This document shows positions 11,970 to 18,522 of a stretch of 18,522 bases of DNA, one piece after another. The DNA comes from Oscillospiraceae bacterium (GTDB lineage: Bacteria > Bacillota_A > Clostridia > Oscillospirales > Ruminococcaceae): contig JAFWUX010000177.1 of the NCBI GenBank assembly GCA_017523995.1, positions 1-18,522 on the forward strand, written 5' to 3'. Both the position numbers and the translations under genes were made by a program. Each line of letters begins with the position of its first letter. Positions within the stretch are counted from its first letter, which is position 1. The notes under the pieces are model-generated. The model saw only the letters and a list, made by a program, of their open reading frames with translations. It did not search any database and had not been told where the DNA came from.

Positions 11970-12006
11970 ACAGAATGCGCAATCTTTCGGAGATCACGCA
12001 TTCTGT
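11970..12006. other. Nested hairpin between transketolase and the MurL-like gene
   Basis: ACAGAATGCG (11970-11979) pairs with CGCATTCTGT (11997-12006), and inside it ATCT/AGAT close a TTCGG loop. No T-run follows on the minus strand, so it is not a convincing terminator; it may set mRNA stability or partial read-through between the two gene groups. Confidence 0.5.
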
Positions 12007-12014
12007 CAGTTACG

Positions 12015-12962
12015 TTATTTTGCCTTGACTGCCTCGCGGATAACCTCTGCGATGTGCTCCGCGGAAAGACCGAACTCCTTGAGCAGGTCAACCGCCGGAC
12101 CGGAGTGACCGAAGGTATCGTTCACGCCGACTCTGCGCACCGGAACCGGATACGCTTCGGTGACAGCCTCTGCAACTGCCGAGCCCAGACCGCCGATGAT
12201 GCTGTGCTCCTCAGCGGTGACGATTGTGCCGGTTTCCTTTGCCGCCTTGATGATGATATCCTTGTCGAGCGGCTTGATTGTGTGGATGTTGATCACGCGG
12301 ACGGAAATGCCCTCGCCTGCAAGTGTCTCCGCAGCGTTCAGTGCCTCATTGACCATGAGACCGGTTGCGATCACGGTGACATCGCTGCCGTCGCGGAGCT
12401 GGACGCCCTTGCCGAGCTCGAACTTGTAGGTTGCCGGATCATTGATGACCGGAACAGCCAGTCTGCCGAAGCGGCAGTAGACCGGACCGTCGTGCTGGAT
12501 TGCAGCTTCGACCGCAGCCTTTGCCTCGGTATCATCTGCCGGGTTGATGACGGTCATGCCCGGAATCGTGCGCATCAGTGCGATATCCTCGCAGCACTGG
12601 TGGGTAGCGCCGTCCTCACCGACGGAGATGCCGGCGTGGGTTGCACCGATCTTGACATTGAGGTGCGGGTAGCCGATCGAGTTGCGGACGATCTCAAATG
12701 CTCTGCCCGCTGCAAACATTGCAAACGAGGATGCAAACGGGATCATGCCCGCTGCTGCAAGACCTGCTGCAACGCCCATCATGTTGGCTTCTGCGATGCC
12801 GCAGTCATAGAAGCGGTCTGCATATGCCTTTTTGAACATACCGGTCTTGGTTGCGGCTGCAAGGTCTGCATCCAGAACAACCAGATTCGGATATTTTTCT
12901 GCGAGTGCGACGAGCGCTTCGCCGTAGCTTTCGCGTGTCGCCTTCTTGATGACTTCGCTCAT
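12015..12962 (-). CDS. Transketolase, C-terminal subunit
   Basis: A 315-residue subunit carrying the pyrimidine-binding and C-terminal domains of transketolase. Together with the N-terminal subunit it moves two-carbon ketol units between sugar phosphates (pentose phosphate pathway), using thiamine diphosphate. Visible landmarks are RFYDCGIAEANMMGVAAG with the glutamate (Glu58) that activates the cofactor, THAGISVGEDGATHQ, and the C-terminal TAEEHSIIGGLGSAVAE. The pair of half-size genes is the usual arrangement in many clostridia and archaea. The ATG overlaps the stop of the upstream subunit by four bases (ATGA, 12959-12962), ensuring equal translation. It is followed after 72 bases by the MurL-like gene. 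A related 1-deoxyxylulose-phosphate synthase is excluded by the split gene and the motif spacing. Confidence 0.94.
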   Translation of the reverse strand: MSEVIKKATRESYGEALVALAEKYPNLVVLDADLAAATKTGMFKKAYADRFYDCGIAEANMMGVAAGLAAAGMIPFASSFAMFAAGRAFEIVRNSIGYPHLNVKIGATHAGISVGEDGATHQCCEDIALMRTIPGMTVINPADDTEAKAAVEAAIQHDGPVYCRFGRLAVPVINDPATYKFELGKGVQLRDGSDVTVIATGLMVNEALNAAETLAGEGISVRVINIHTIKPLDKDIIIKAAKETGTIVTAEEHSIIGGLGSAVAEAVTEAYPVPVRRVGVNDTFGHSGPAVDLLKEFGLSAEHIAEVIREAVKAK

Positions 12963-13804
12963 GCTTCCGCCTCCAATCTGCTGAGCTCCGCGGTCAGCTC
13001 TGCCATTGCCTTTTCATACTGTTCGGTGTTCGGCGCGGTGCCGTGCCAGCCGACCTGATTTTCCATAAAGGAAACGCCCTTGCCCTTTGTGGAATGCTGG
13101 ATGATGACAACCGGCTGCTGCGTGACGCGCTCTGCCTCACGGAATGCGCGGTCGATATCGTCAAAGTCATGTGCATCCATCTCGATGACATGCCAGCCGA
13201 ATGCGGCGAATTTATCCGGAATCGGCTCCGGCGAGCAGACCTCGGTAATCTTGCCGTCGATCTGGAGACCGTTGTTATCGACGATTGCGATCAGGTTATC
13301 CAGTCCGTAATGTGCGGCAAACATAGCTGCCTCCCAGACCTGACCTTCCTCGATTTCGCCGTCGCCGAGGATTGTGTAGACGCGGTAGTTATCGCTGCGG
13401 TGCTTGCCGGCAAGTGCCATGCCGCAGGCTGCGGAGATGCCCTGACCGAGCGAGCCGCTGCTCATATCCACACCCGGAATCGTGATGCAGGGGTGACCCT
13501 GCAGTCTTGCGCCGATGTGGCGGAGTGTTTTCATTTCATCCATCGGGAAGAATCCGCGTTCTGCGAGTGTTGCATAGAGTGCCGGTGCGGTGTGTCCCTT
13601 TGAGAGCACAAAGCGGTCGCGCTCTGCGAAATCGGGATTATCCGGATAGACATGCATTCTGGTGAAATAGAGATACGTCAGCACATCCGCGATGGAAAGC
13701 GAGCCGCCCGGATGGCCTGATTTTGCATTGTACACGCCTTCGATGATGCCCATGCGGATCTTGCAGGCGTGAATCTGGAGCTGTCTGCGAAGCAAATCGT
13801 CCAT
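12959..13804 (-). CDS. Transketolase, N-terminal subunit
   Basis: A 281-residue subunit with the diphosphate-binding domain for thiamine diphosphate. Motifs: SGHPGGS (29-35), DRFVLSKGH (63-71), GSLGQGIS (117-124), the cofactor/metal motif GDGE (147-150) ending in DNN (176-178), and QHSTKGKG near the C-terminus. The start is placed at the ATG at 13804, which has AAGGAAG at about 13815-13821. An in-frame ATG at 13846 would lie only a few bases after the expected transcription start and has no ribosome site. The gene is first in the leftward operon from the promoter at 13858-13886 and overlaps its partner by four bases. Enzyme function requires both subunits. Confidence 0.94.
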   Translation of the reverse strand: MDDLLRRQLQIHACKIRMGIIEGVYNAKSGHPGGSLSIADVLTYLYFTRMHVYPDNPDFAERDRFVLSKGHTAPALYATLAERGFFPMDEMKTLRHIGARLQGHPCITIPGVDMSSGSLGQGISAACGMALAGKHRSDNYRVYTILGDGEIEEGQVWEAAMFAAHYGLDNLIAIVDNNGLQIDGKITEVCSPEPIPDKFAAFGWHVIEMDAHDFDDIDRAFREAERVTQQPVVIIQHSTKGKGVSFMENQVGWHGTAPNTEQYEKAMAELTAELSRLEAEA

Positions 13805-13857
13805 ATTCGTAATCTTCCTTTCTGCTGTGCGCTGTTCTGCGCTCATAGCTAATTTTT

Positions 13858-13886
13858 ATTATACTATATATTGCGAAAAAATGCAA
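13858..13886 (-). promoter_or_regulatory. Promoter of the transketolase operon
   Basis: On the minus strand, TTGCAT (13881-13886), 17-base spacer, perfect TATAAT (13858-13863). The hexamers and spacing are identical to the asnB promoter. The leader is about 45 bases. Confidence 0.85.
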
Positions 13887-13992
13887 GCGGTTTCCGGCTG
13901 GAATTGTGACTGATTCTTGCTGATTTATTCCTGTTTTTTGCGGCGATCCGTCAAACAGCGCTGTTCCGGCAGAAGCGGTGCTTCAGGGAGTG
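13887..13992. other. Gene-free stretch upstream of the transketolase promoter
   Basis: Between the transketolase promoter and the next repeat there is no gene, promoter or clear motif that I can support; an imperfect inverted repeat (GATCCG near 13945 with CGGATC near 14000) is weak. Confidence 0.5.
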
Positions 13993-14065
13993 CCTCCGGC
14001 GGATCTGTAATGGGGACTCCGTCCCCAAACCCCGGCTGGGGTCATTGACCCCAGACCCCATGTTT
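13993..14065 (+). repeat. Two-hairpin intergenic element, full copy (copy 4)
   Basis: Leader CCTCCGGCGGATCTGTAAT, hairpin one TGGGGA/TCCCCA (14011-14016 with 14022-14027), AAACCCC, hairpin two CTGGGGTC/GACCCCAG (14036-14043 with 14047-14054), and end ACCCCATGTTT. This is the clearest example of the complete architecture. Confidence 0.75.
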
Positions 14066-14068
14066 ATG

Positions 14069-14126
14069 CATGAATAACAACAAAGCCGCTCCAATTGTTT
14101 CATTGAAACGGCTTTGTTTATTCATG
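14069..14126 (-). terminator. Terminator downstream of the galactanase gene
   Basis: An 18-bp stem with a 2-base bulge: CATGAATAA and ACAAAGCCG (14069-14077, 14080-14088) pair with CGGCTTTGT and TTATTCATG (14109-14126), 20-base loop. The T-rich arm and the core AAGCCG/CGGCTT match the other terminators here. Placed to end the leftward galactanase transcript. Confidence 0.7.
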
Positions 14127-14130
14127 TATG

Positions 14131-14209
14131 AAAATGGGAGTCCAGAGGGATAGTATCCCTCTGGTGGGAGTTTGAGGGCAAAGCCCTCATTTCAGATCCA
14201 TCGGAGATA
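14131..14209 (-). repeat. Two-hairpin intergenic element, reversed copy (copy 5)
   Basis: On the minus strand, starting near the galactanase stop: TATCTCCGATGGAT, hairpin one TGAGGGC/GCCCTCA (14183-14189 with 14173-14179), then hairpin two, CCAGAGGGATA/TATCCCTCTGG (14142-14164), then ACTCCCATTTT. The second stem equals that at 160-182 except for a paired C-G to T-A change. The leader ATCCATCGGAGAT is present twice (14196-14208 and 14219-14231). Confidence 0.75.
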
Positions 14210-14243
14210 CCTCTATCAATCCATCGGAGATCCCGCATTCTGA

Positions 14244-16334
14244 TTATTCAAGCTTTGCGATCTTCCGGAGAATGGAAATGACATCATCGCCGGTGAGGTT
14301 GCCGTCTGCATTGCAGTCCGCATTTTTGCGTCCCTGCTCCGAAAGCTTTGCAGACCGGTCTTCTGCAAGGAATCGCGCCAGCAGAACCGCATCGGAAACA
14401 TCAACCATGTTGCTGCAGTTGCAGTCGCCGCGCAGAAGTGCTGCGGCTGTCGGTGCAGCAGTGGTGACGGTTGTTGTGGTGGTGGTTGTAGTGGTGAGCT
14501 TTGCAGTGGTTGTTGTCCGGAGCGTTGTGGTTGTCTCCTGCACTGCATCCTTTTCCTTGAGCACAAGGCTGCACTGATCCAGCGAGCCGAAGGATTCGCC
14601 CTTGCCGCTGACGGATACAGATACCGTGATCGTTTCGCCGGTCTTTGCATGAATCTCGAGCGGGATATCAAACCACGCATTCCATGCGGCAAGCTGGAAG
14701 TCGATGCTGTAGGACGAGGATTCCGTATAGAGTCCGAGCGTGACAGTGCTCGACGGGGAGCCCTGGAAGTTGCCCGTGAACTCATAGGTGCCGGAGACCG
14801 GTGCCGTGACCTTTGTCCGCGCATAGGCGCGGCTGAAATCCGATGTCGCATACCAGTGCAGCGCATATTCGCCGTTCTTTGCATCCTCCTTGCGGACATC
14901 GAGATGTCCGGAGGCAGGCGGATTGGAAATGGTCCAGCCGGTCGGGGTCTGCGTTGCTTTTTGATCGAGCTCAAAATCCGGATTTTCCAGCAGATTGCCG
15001 CCCGCAGCGGGATCCGTCACCGCCGCACTGACGGTCGCCACCTGATCGCCGTGGACGCTGTTGAACATGTAGAGCGATTCCAGCGGCTTGCCGGAGGCAT
15101 CAAAGAGCGCCTGATTCTCCCAGCCGCTTCCGCCGGAATTCTTCGCATCTGCGTCATATTCGGCTGCGGTCTGTGTTGCCCAGCCGCCGCCGTAGCGGTT
15201 CCAGAGATCGTTTCGTTTGTTGTTGTCGGTGTTGATCGCGAGCCATGCAGGCTCCCAGTAGAACACGCCGATTCCCCTGCCGTCCGGAATCGCCGCCATT
15301 GCGCGGAACAGATCGTTCAGGAATGCGATCTGTCCGTCCGCGCCGACCGGATAGCTGACATAATTGCCGAGATCCGATTTCGACGAGATCGTATTCGAGC
15401 CGGGGTCTTTGTTCTCAAAGCTGTTCGCCCACGAGGTCTCTGCGACGAGCACCTTTTTGTTATAGGTTTTCGCGATATTGCCGAGCGTATTTTTCAGCGC
15501 ATCGGGCGTGCCGTGCCAATAGGGATAATAGGAGGTTGCAAAGACATCGTAATCGACATTGTTCTGCCTGAGCATCTTTGCAAGATAATCCATATTGGAG
15601 GCTTTTTCCGGATTCGTGAAATGCAGCGCGACAAGGACATTTCTGTCAAACTCGCGGACAGCCTTCGAGCCCGCCTTGAACAGGCTTGTCAGGTCCTTCC
15701 AGACAGCATCGCCCCAGCCGCCCTTATCGAGCGAGACGCCGCACATGCCGGTTGTGGTCTCATTGCCGACCTGCACCATCGCGATTTCGACGCCGGTCGC
15801 TTTGAGCTTTTTCAGCGTTTCGCCGGTAAAGCGATAGATGGCATCCGCCTTCTGGCTGACGGAATAATTCTCCCATGCCTTCGGGGCGCGCTGCTTTGCC
15901 GGATCCGCCCAGAAATCGGAATAATGGAAATCGACAAAGAGCTTCAGCCCTGCCGCGGCGCAGCGCTTTGCAATCTGCTCGGCGCAGGCGACATCATTCG
16001 CACCGCCGCCGTAGGTCACATGGTTCTGCGCGCCCGTCGGATCATTCCAGATGCGGACGCGGATTGTGTTGATGCCTGCATCTGCAAGCGTTTTGAAAAT
16101 ATCCTGCTCCTTGCCGCTGCGGTCATAAAATTTGACGCCGCTCTGCTCCAGCGAGATCACAGAGGAGATATCCGCGCCTTTGAAGGGATCGCCGTTTGCA
16201 AACGGGAGCCCCGTGATGCCGGAAAACGTGATCGGCTCTGCAGCATTCACATGCTGCTGCCGGAGCGGAAAATTGCCGCCCGTGAGCATCAGGACGGCTG
16301 CCGCCGCAGCGGCGAATAACTTGTTTGGTTTCAT
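14244..16334 (-). CDS. Secreted GH53 endo-beta-1,4-galactanase with dockerin
   Basis: A 696-residue extracellular enzyme that cuts the beta-1,4-galactan side chains of pectin. A signal peptide (basic start, hydrophobic 6-19, likely cut after VNA at 31) precedes the GH53 catalytic domain (about 38-430). Catalytic residues are Glu192 in QVGNETTTG (acid/base) and Glu299 in VLVAETSW (nucleophile). Residues 450-597 form a beta-rich module beginning NLLENPDFELDQ, likely a galactan-binding CBM61. A threonine-rich linker (599-629) leads to a type I dockerin (635-696) with calcium loops starting at Asp637 (ends Asp648) and Asp673 (ends Asp684). The dockerin would plug the enzyme into a cellulosome scaffoldin. 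The first loop has Ser641 where Asp is usual, and cysteines at 638 and 640. It has its own promoter and stands alone. ATG follows GGAGAGAGG. Confidence 0.95.
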   Translation of the reverse strand: MKPNKLFAAAAAAVLMLTGGNFPLRQQHVNAAEPITFSGITGLPFANGDPFKGADISSVISLEQSGVKFYDRSGKEQDIFKTLADAGINTIRVRIWNDPTGAQNHVTYGGGANDVACAEQIAKRCAAAGLKLFVDFHYSDFWADPAKQRAPKAWENYSVSQKADAIYRFTGETLKKLKATGVEIAMVQVGNETTTGMCGVSLDKGGWGDAVWKDLTSLFKAGSKAVREFDRNVLVALHFTNPEKASNMDYLAKMLRQNNVDYDVFATSYYPYWHGTPDALKNTLGNIAKTYNKKVLVAETSWANSFENKDPGSNTISSKSDLGNYVSYPVGADGQIAFLNDLFRAMAAIPDGRGIGVFYWEPAWLAINTDNNKRNDLWNRYGGGWATQTAAEYDADAKNSGGSGWENQALFDASGKPLESLYMFNSVHGDQVATVSAAVTDPAAGGNLLENPDFELDQKATQTPTGWTISNPPASGHLDVRKEDAKNGEYALHWYATSDFSRAYARTKVTAPVSGTYEFTGNFQGSPSSTVTLGLYTESSSYSIDFQLAAWNAWFDIPLEIHAKTGETITVSVSVSGKGESFGSLDQCSLVLKEKDAVQETTTTLRTTTTAKLTTTTTTTTTVTTAAPTAAALLRGDCNCSNMVDVSDAVLLARFLAEDRSAKLSEQGRKNADCNADGNLTGDDVISILRKIAKLE

Positions 16335-16404
16335 ACTTTTGCAACCTCTCTCCGAATTTATTTTTCTCGTTGACCATAAGCGATCTCTATTTCCGCTTTG
16401 TTCT

Positions 16405-16434
16405 ATTATACCATATTTATCCTACAAATTGCAA
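16405..16434 (-). promoter_or_regulatory. Promoter of the galactanase gene
   Basis: On the minus strand, TTGCAA (16429-16434), 18-base spacer, perfect TATAAT (16405-16410); leader of about 64 bases. No sugar-responsive operator could be recognised. Confidence 0.7.
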
Positions 16435-16509
16435 TAGTTTTTGAAAATATTTTAGGACTTTTTATCCGGCCTGTACGCAAAAATCAGCCGGTTTTCTCAA
16501 GTTGTATGC

Positions 16510-16538
16510 TTGACATCAATACGCGTTTGTGATACAAT
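16510..16538 (+). promoter_or_regulatory. Promoter of the 227-residue protein / ychF unit
   Basis: Perfect TTGACA (16510-16515), 17-base spacer, TACAAT (16533-16538), 49 bases before the ATG at 16587. It diverges from the galactanase promoter about 75 bases away. Confidence 0.8.
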
Positions 16539-16586
16539 ATAAGTGTATGCACTTTCAGAATTTGCGCAGAAAGGCGGTATGAACGC

Positions 16587-17270
16587 ATGAGCGATTTGTT
16601 TTTCTGTCCCGAGCGCTGGGAACCGGACAGCATGGTCTCCACAAATGCAGCATCGTTGATTCGTGTGCGCGGATATTCCGGCAGAACAGTCGATGCGTGG
16701 CAGCTCGGGGAATTCGGCTCCGACTGGACGGCGATTACATCGCGCATCCCGATTGAAAAGGGCTGGCTGGAATCCGGCGGGCAATACCGTTTCTGCTTCT
16801 GGCTCAACGGCGGTGAAAGCAGCCGCCGCAATGAGACCTGCATGCTCGAGATCTACGGCGATGCGTGGGAGGAGCGGCTGCGCTTCCGGCTCAACCGCAA
16901 TTACACAAAGCCGCTGCTCGAGAAAAATCACTGGCTGCTGTTCGCTGTCCCGTTCACCGCACCGCAGGCAACCGAAGCGCTGACGTTCCGGTTTGTCGCA
17001 TCGGGCGCGGTCTGCACGATTGCCGGTATACCGGAAATGGACATGTCCGCCTGCGAAGCGCTCACGCCCGATGCGCCCGATACGCTGCATACGGTGCGGC
17101 ACAATCTGGCGTTCCCGCACGGCTGGCAGGAGGAAAAACCTGTCTCTGTCTCCAAATCGGCGGAGCTGCGGAAACAGCGTACAAAGAAGGCTGCCGCAGC
17201 CGCTGCCGTCACAGCCGCATGCGCTGTCGGCGTGATTGCGCTCCGGCAGTATCTCAAAAAGAGACGGTGA
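16587..17270 (+). CDS. Unrecognised beta-rich protein with C-terminal membrane anchor
   Basis: A 227-residue protein that I do not recognise. Residues 1-150 alternate short hydrophobic strands with aromatic residues and turns (DWTAITSRIPIEKGWLESG, YRFCFWLNGGES, CMLEIYGDAWEERLRFRL, NHWLLFAVPFTAP, EALTFRFVASGAVCTIAGI). This looks like a beta-sandwich of carbohydrate-binding or lectin type, though no signal peptide is present. Residues 202-219 are an alanine-rich hydrophobic helix followed by RQYLKKRR, typical of a C-terminal tail anchor with the bulk in the cytoplasm. The ATG follows AAGGCGG (16571-16577) at 9 bases. It has a strong promoter and is followed after 60 bases by ychF with no terminator, so the two are probably co-transcribed. 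Codon use looks like its neighbours. Confidence 0.8.
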   Translation: MSDLFFCPERWEPDSMVSTNAASLIRVRGYSGRTVDAWQLGEFGSDWTAITSRIPIEKGWLESGGQYRFCFWLNGGESSRRNETCMLEIYGDAWEERLRFRLNRNYTKPLLEKNHWLLFAVPFTAPQATEALTFRFVASGAVCTIAGIPEMDMSACEALTPDAPDTLHTVRHNLAFPHGWQEEKPVSVSKSAELRKQRTKKAAAAAAVTAACAVGVIALRQYLKKRR

Positions 17271-17330
17271 ACAATCGCCTGACAACGCAAAAATCTGGAT
17301 CAACAGAATCCACAGGAGGAATTAAGTTAC

Positions 17331-18428
17331 ATGAAACTCGGAATGGTCGGACTGCCGAATGTCGGCAAAAGCACGCTGTTCAATGCGCTGACGAATGCCG
17401 GCGCAGAATCCGCAAACTATCCGTTCTGCACGATCGACAAGAATGTCGGCATCGTTTCCGTGCCGGATGCACGGCTCGAAAAGCTCGCGGAGATCTATCA
17501 GCCGAAGAAGTTTACACCGGCGACCCTGCAGTTCGTCGATATCGCAGGACTTGTCAAGGGCGCATCCAAGGGTGAAGGTCTCGGCAACCGTTTCCTCGCA
17601 GATATCCGTGAGGTGGATGCGATTATCCACGTTGTGCGCTGCTTTGAGGATGACAACATCGTCCACGTTGACGGCTCGATTGACCCGAAGCGTGATATTG
17701 ATGTCATCAACCTCGAGCTGATCTTCTCGGATATCGAGCTGATCGAGCGCCGCATCGACAAGACGGCAAAGCTCGCAAAGGGCGATAAGAAATATCAGGC
17801 GGATGTGGACCTGCTCAAGCGTCTGCAGGAGCACCTCTCCGATGAAAAACCGGCGCACAGCTTCGAGTGCTCCGAGGATGAGTGGGCTGTGATTCTGGAA
17901 ACACCGCTCCTGACCGCAAAGCCGGTGATCTACGCGGCAAACCTTTCTGAGAGCGATTTCTCCGGCGACCTGAACAGCAATCCGCATTTTCAGGCTGTCA
18001 GGCAGATTGCCGAGGCAGAGAACGCAGCCGTGTTCCCGATCTGTGCACAGATTGAGGCGGAAATCTCCGATATGGCAGAGGATGAGCAGAAGGAGTTTCT
18101 CGCGGATCTCGGTCTCGAGGAATCCGGTCTGACGCGCATCATTCACGCGGGCTATTCGCTGCTCGGACTGATCTCCTTTCTGACCGGCGGCTCGGATGAG
18201 TGCCGTGCATGGACGATCAAAAAGGGCACAAAGGCGCCGCAGGCGGCCGGCAAAATCCACTCGGATTTTGAAAAGGGCTTCATCCGTGCAGAGGTCATCT
18301 CCTTTGAGGACTTCATGGCAAACGGCGGCAATATGGTCGCTGCAAAGGAAAAGGGCGTTGTCCGCATGGAGGGCAAAACCTATGAGGTCGCCGACGGCGA
18401 TATCATCACCTTCCACTTTACTTCTTAA
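17331..18428 (+). CDS. ychF: YchF/OLA1-family ATPase
   Basis: A 365-residue cytoplasmic P-loop ATPase of the Obg-related family, ribosome-associated and linked to stress and redox responses. Visible: G1 loop GLPNVGKS (7-14), G3 DIAG (70-73) followed by [13 protein letters not shown]. At the G4 position there is NLSE (204-207) instead of NKxD, which is the hallmark giving YchF its preference for ATP over GTP. The C-terminal TGS domain includes IISFEDF-type and [16 protein letters not shown] stretches (about 280-365). Length equals the family norm (363-367). The start is set by AGGAGG (17314-17319) and the invariant [10 protein letters not shown]. It is probably in one transcript with the upstream unknown gene. 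A copy of the dispersed repeat starts immediately after its stop codon. Confidence 0.97.
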   Translation: MKLGMVGLPNVGKSTLFNALTNAGAESANYPFCTIDKNVGIVSVPDARLEKLAEIYQPKKFTPATLQFVDIAGLVKGASKGEGLGNRFLADIREVDAIIHVVRCFEDDNIVHVDGSIDPKRDIDVINLELIFSDIELIERRIDKTAKLAKGDKKYQADVDLLKRLQEHLSDEKPAHSFECSEDEWAVILETPLLTAKPVIYAANLSESDFSGDLNSNPHFQAVRQIAEAENAAVFPICAQIEAEISDMAEDEQKEFLADLGLEESGLTRIIHAGYSLLGLISFLTGGSDECRAWTIKKGTKAPQAAGKIHSDFEKGFIRAEVISFEDFMANGGNMVAAKEKGVVRMEGKTYEVADGDIITFHFTS

Positions 18429-18477
18429 GGTATCTCCGATGGATTAAAAATGGGGCGCTGCCCCATACCCCGCCAAA
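18429..18477 (+). repeat. Two-hairpin intergenic element, partial (copy 6)
   Basis: It directly follows the ychF stop. TATCTCCGATGGAT (18431-18444) is the exact reverse complement of 14196-14209, then TAAAAATGGGG and a hairpin TGGGGC/GCCCCA (18451-18456 with 18460-18465), then TACCCCGCC. The second hairpin does not follow; the sequence switches to unrelated bases that include AAAGGAG (18496-18502), a possible ribosome site for a gene beyond the edge. Confidence 0.65.
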
Positions 18478-18522
18478 GTGGCTACGAGATGGCCAAGAAA
18501 GGAGAAATAATATTTTTTGTGA

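Noticed and set aside
10605..13058. Long open frame on the plus strand (817 codons) opposite the MurL-like and transketolase genes
   Set aside because: It is antisense to two genes with clear motifs, has no ribosome site, and its translation is rich in Cys/Arg/Ile without any domain; it results from the codon bias of the real genes.
14460..14545. Low-complexity GTGGTGGTT-type repeat as a separate repeat feature
   Set aside because: It is the coding sequence of the threonine-rich linker of the galactanase, normal for cellulosomal enzymes.
14649..16319. Long plus-strand open frame (556 codons) inside the galactanase gene
   Set aside because: Antisense shadow of a gene with signal peptide, catalytic residues and dockerin; no start signals of its own.
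18489..18522. Start of another gene at the right edge (ATG at 18489)
   Set aside because: Only eleven codons are visible, with no ribosome site before the ATG; AAAGGAG at 18496-18502 lies inside this frame and suggests that a start, if any, is beyond the window.

Overview
The window looks like a chromosomal segment of an anaerobic, fibre-degrading Ruminococcus-type bacterium (Clostridia, Oscillospiraceae). The evidence is a secreted GH53 galactanase ending in a type I dockerin (cellulosome targeting), rubredoxins, a split two-gene transketolase, strong AGGAGG ribosome binding sites with TTGACA/TATAAT promoters, and a spore-type SpoVAC protein. No lineage marker such as rRNA is present, so the genus is an inference.

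Layout, left to right. (1) 1-720: the end of a rubredoxin-domain protein, a 314-base gene-free stretch of hairpin repeats, a complete rubredoxin, a decayed copy of the rubredoxin tail and a terminator. (2) 779-1491: a membrane-anchored XRE regulator converging on a tRNA-Leu(CAA), with a shared two-way terminator between them. (3) 1564-5333: asnB, an unrecognised 193-residue protein and pyrB, all on the plus strand and apparently one transcript. The two enzymes both consume aspartate, and PyrB carries a PyrI-like zinc tail. (4) 5396-6956: cysS with its own promoter and terminator. (5) 6957-7640: a non-coding block of long-hairpin repeats, two of them inverted relative to each other. (6) 7662-9781: a PadR-controlled operon (padR, two paralogous DUF2812 membrane proteins, a SpoVAC homologue) with a striking operator-like repeat array. 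(7) 13886-9786, minus strand: two transketolase subunits, then a MurL-like ATP-pyrophosphatase, a membrane protein with a possible PH-like domain, and a small tautomerase. (8) 13887-14243: hairpin repeats and a terminator. (9) 16434-14244, minus strand: the dockerin-bearing galactanase. (10) 16510-18428, plus strand: an unrecognised beta-rich protein with a C-terminal membrane anchor, then ychF. The window ends in another copy of the hairpin repeat.

Most genes are metabolic or housekeeping: amino acids and pyrimidines, translation, the pentose phosphate pathway, and a possible step of peptidoglycan precursor synthesis. The most unusual content is (a) the PadR/DUF2812/DUF2812/SpoVAC operon with its repeated CGATACATCGAA operator, (b) at least six copies of a two-hairpin intergenic element, several starting right after stop codons and one pair showing compensatory stem changes, (c) a second, long-hairpin element family between cysS and padR, and (d) the PyrB protein with a stand-alone PyrI-type zinc module. 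I found no CRISPR array, insertion sequence, prophage gene or replication origin.
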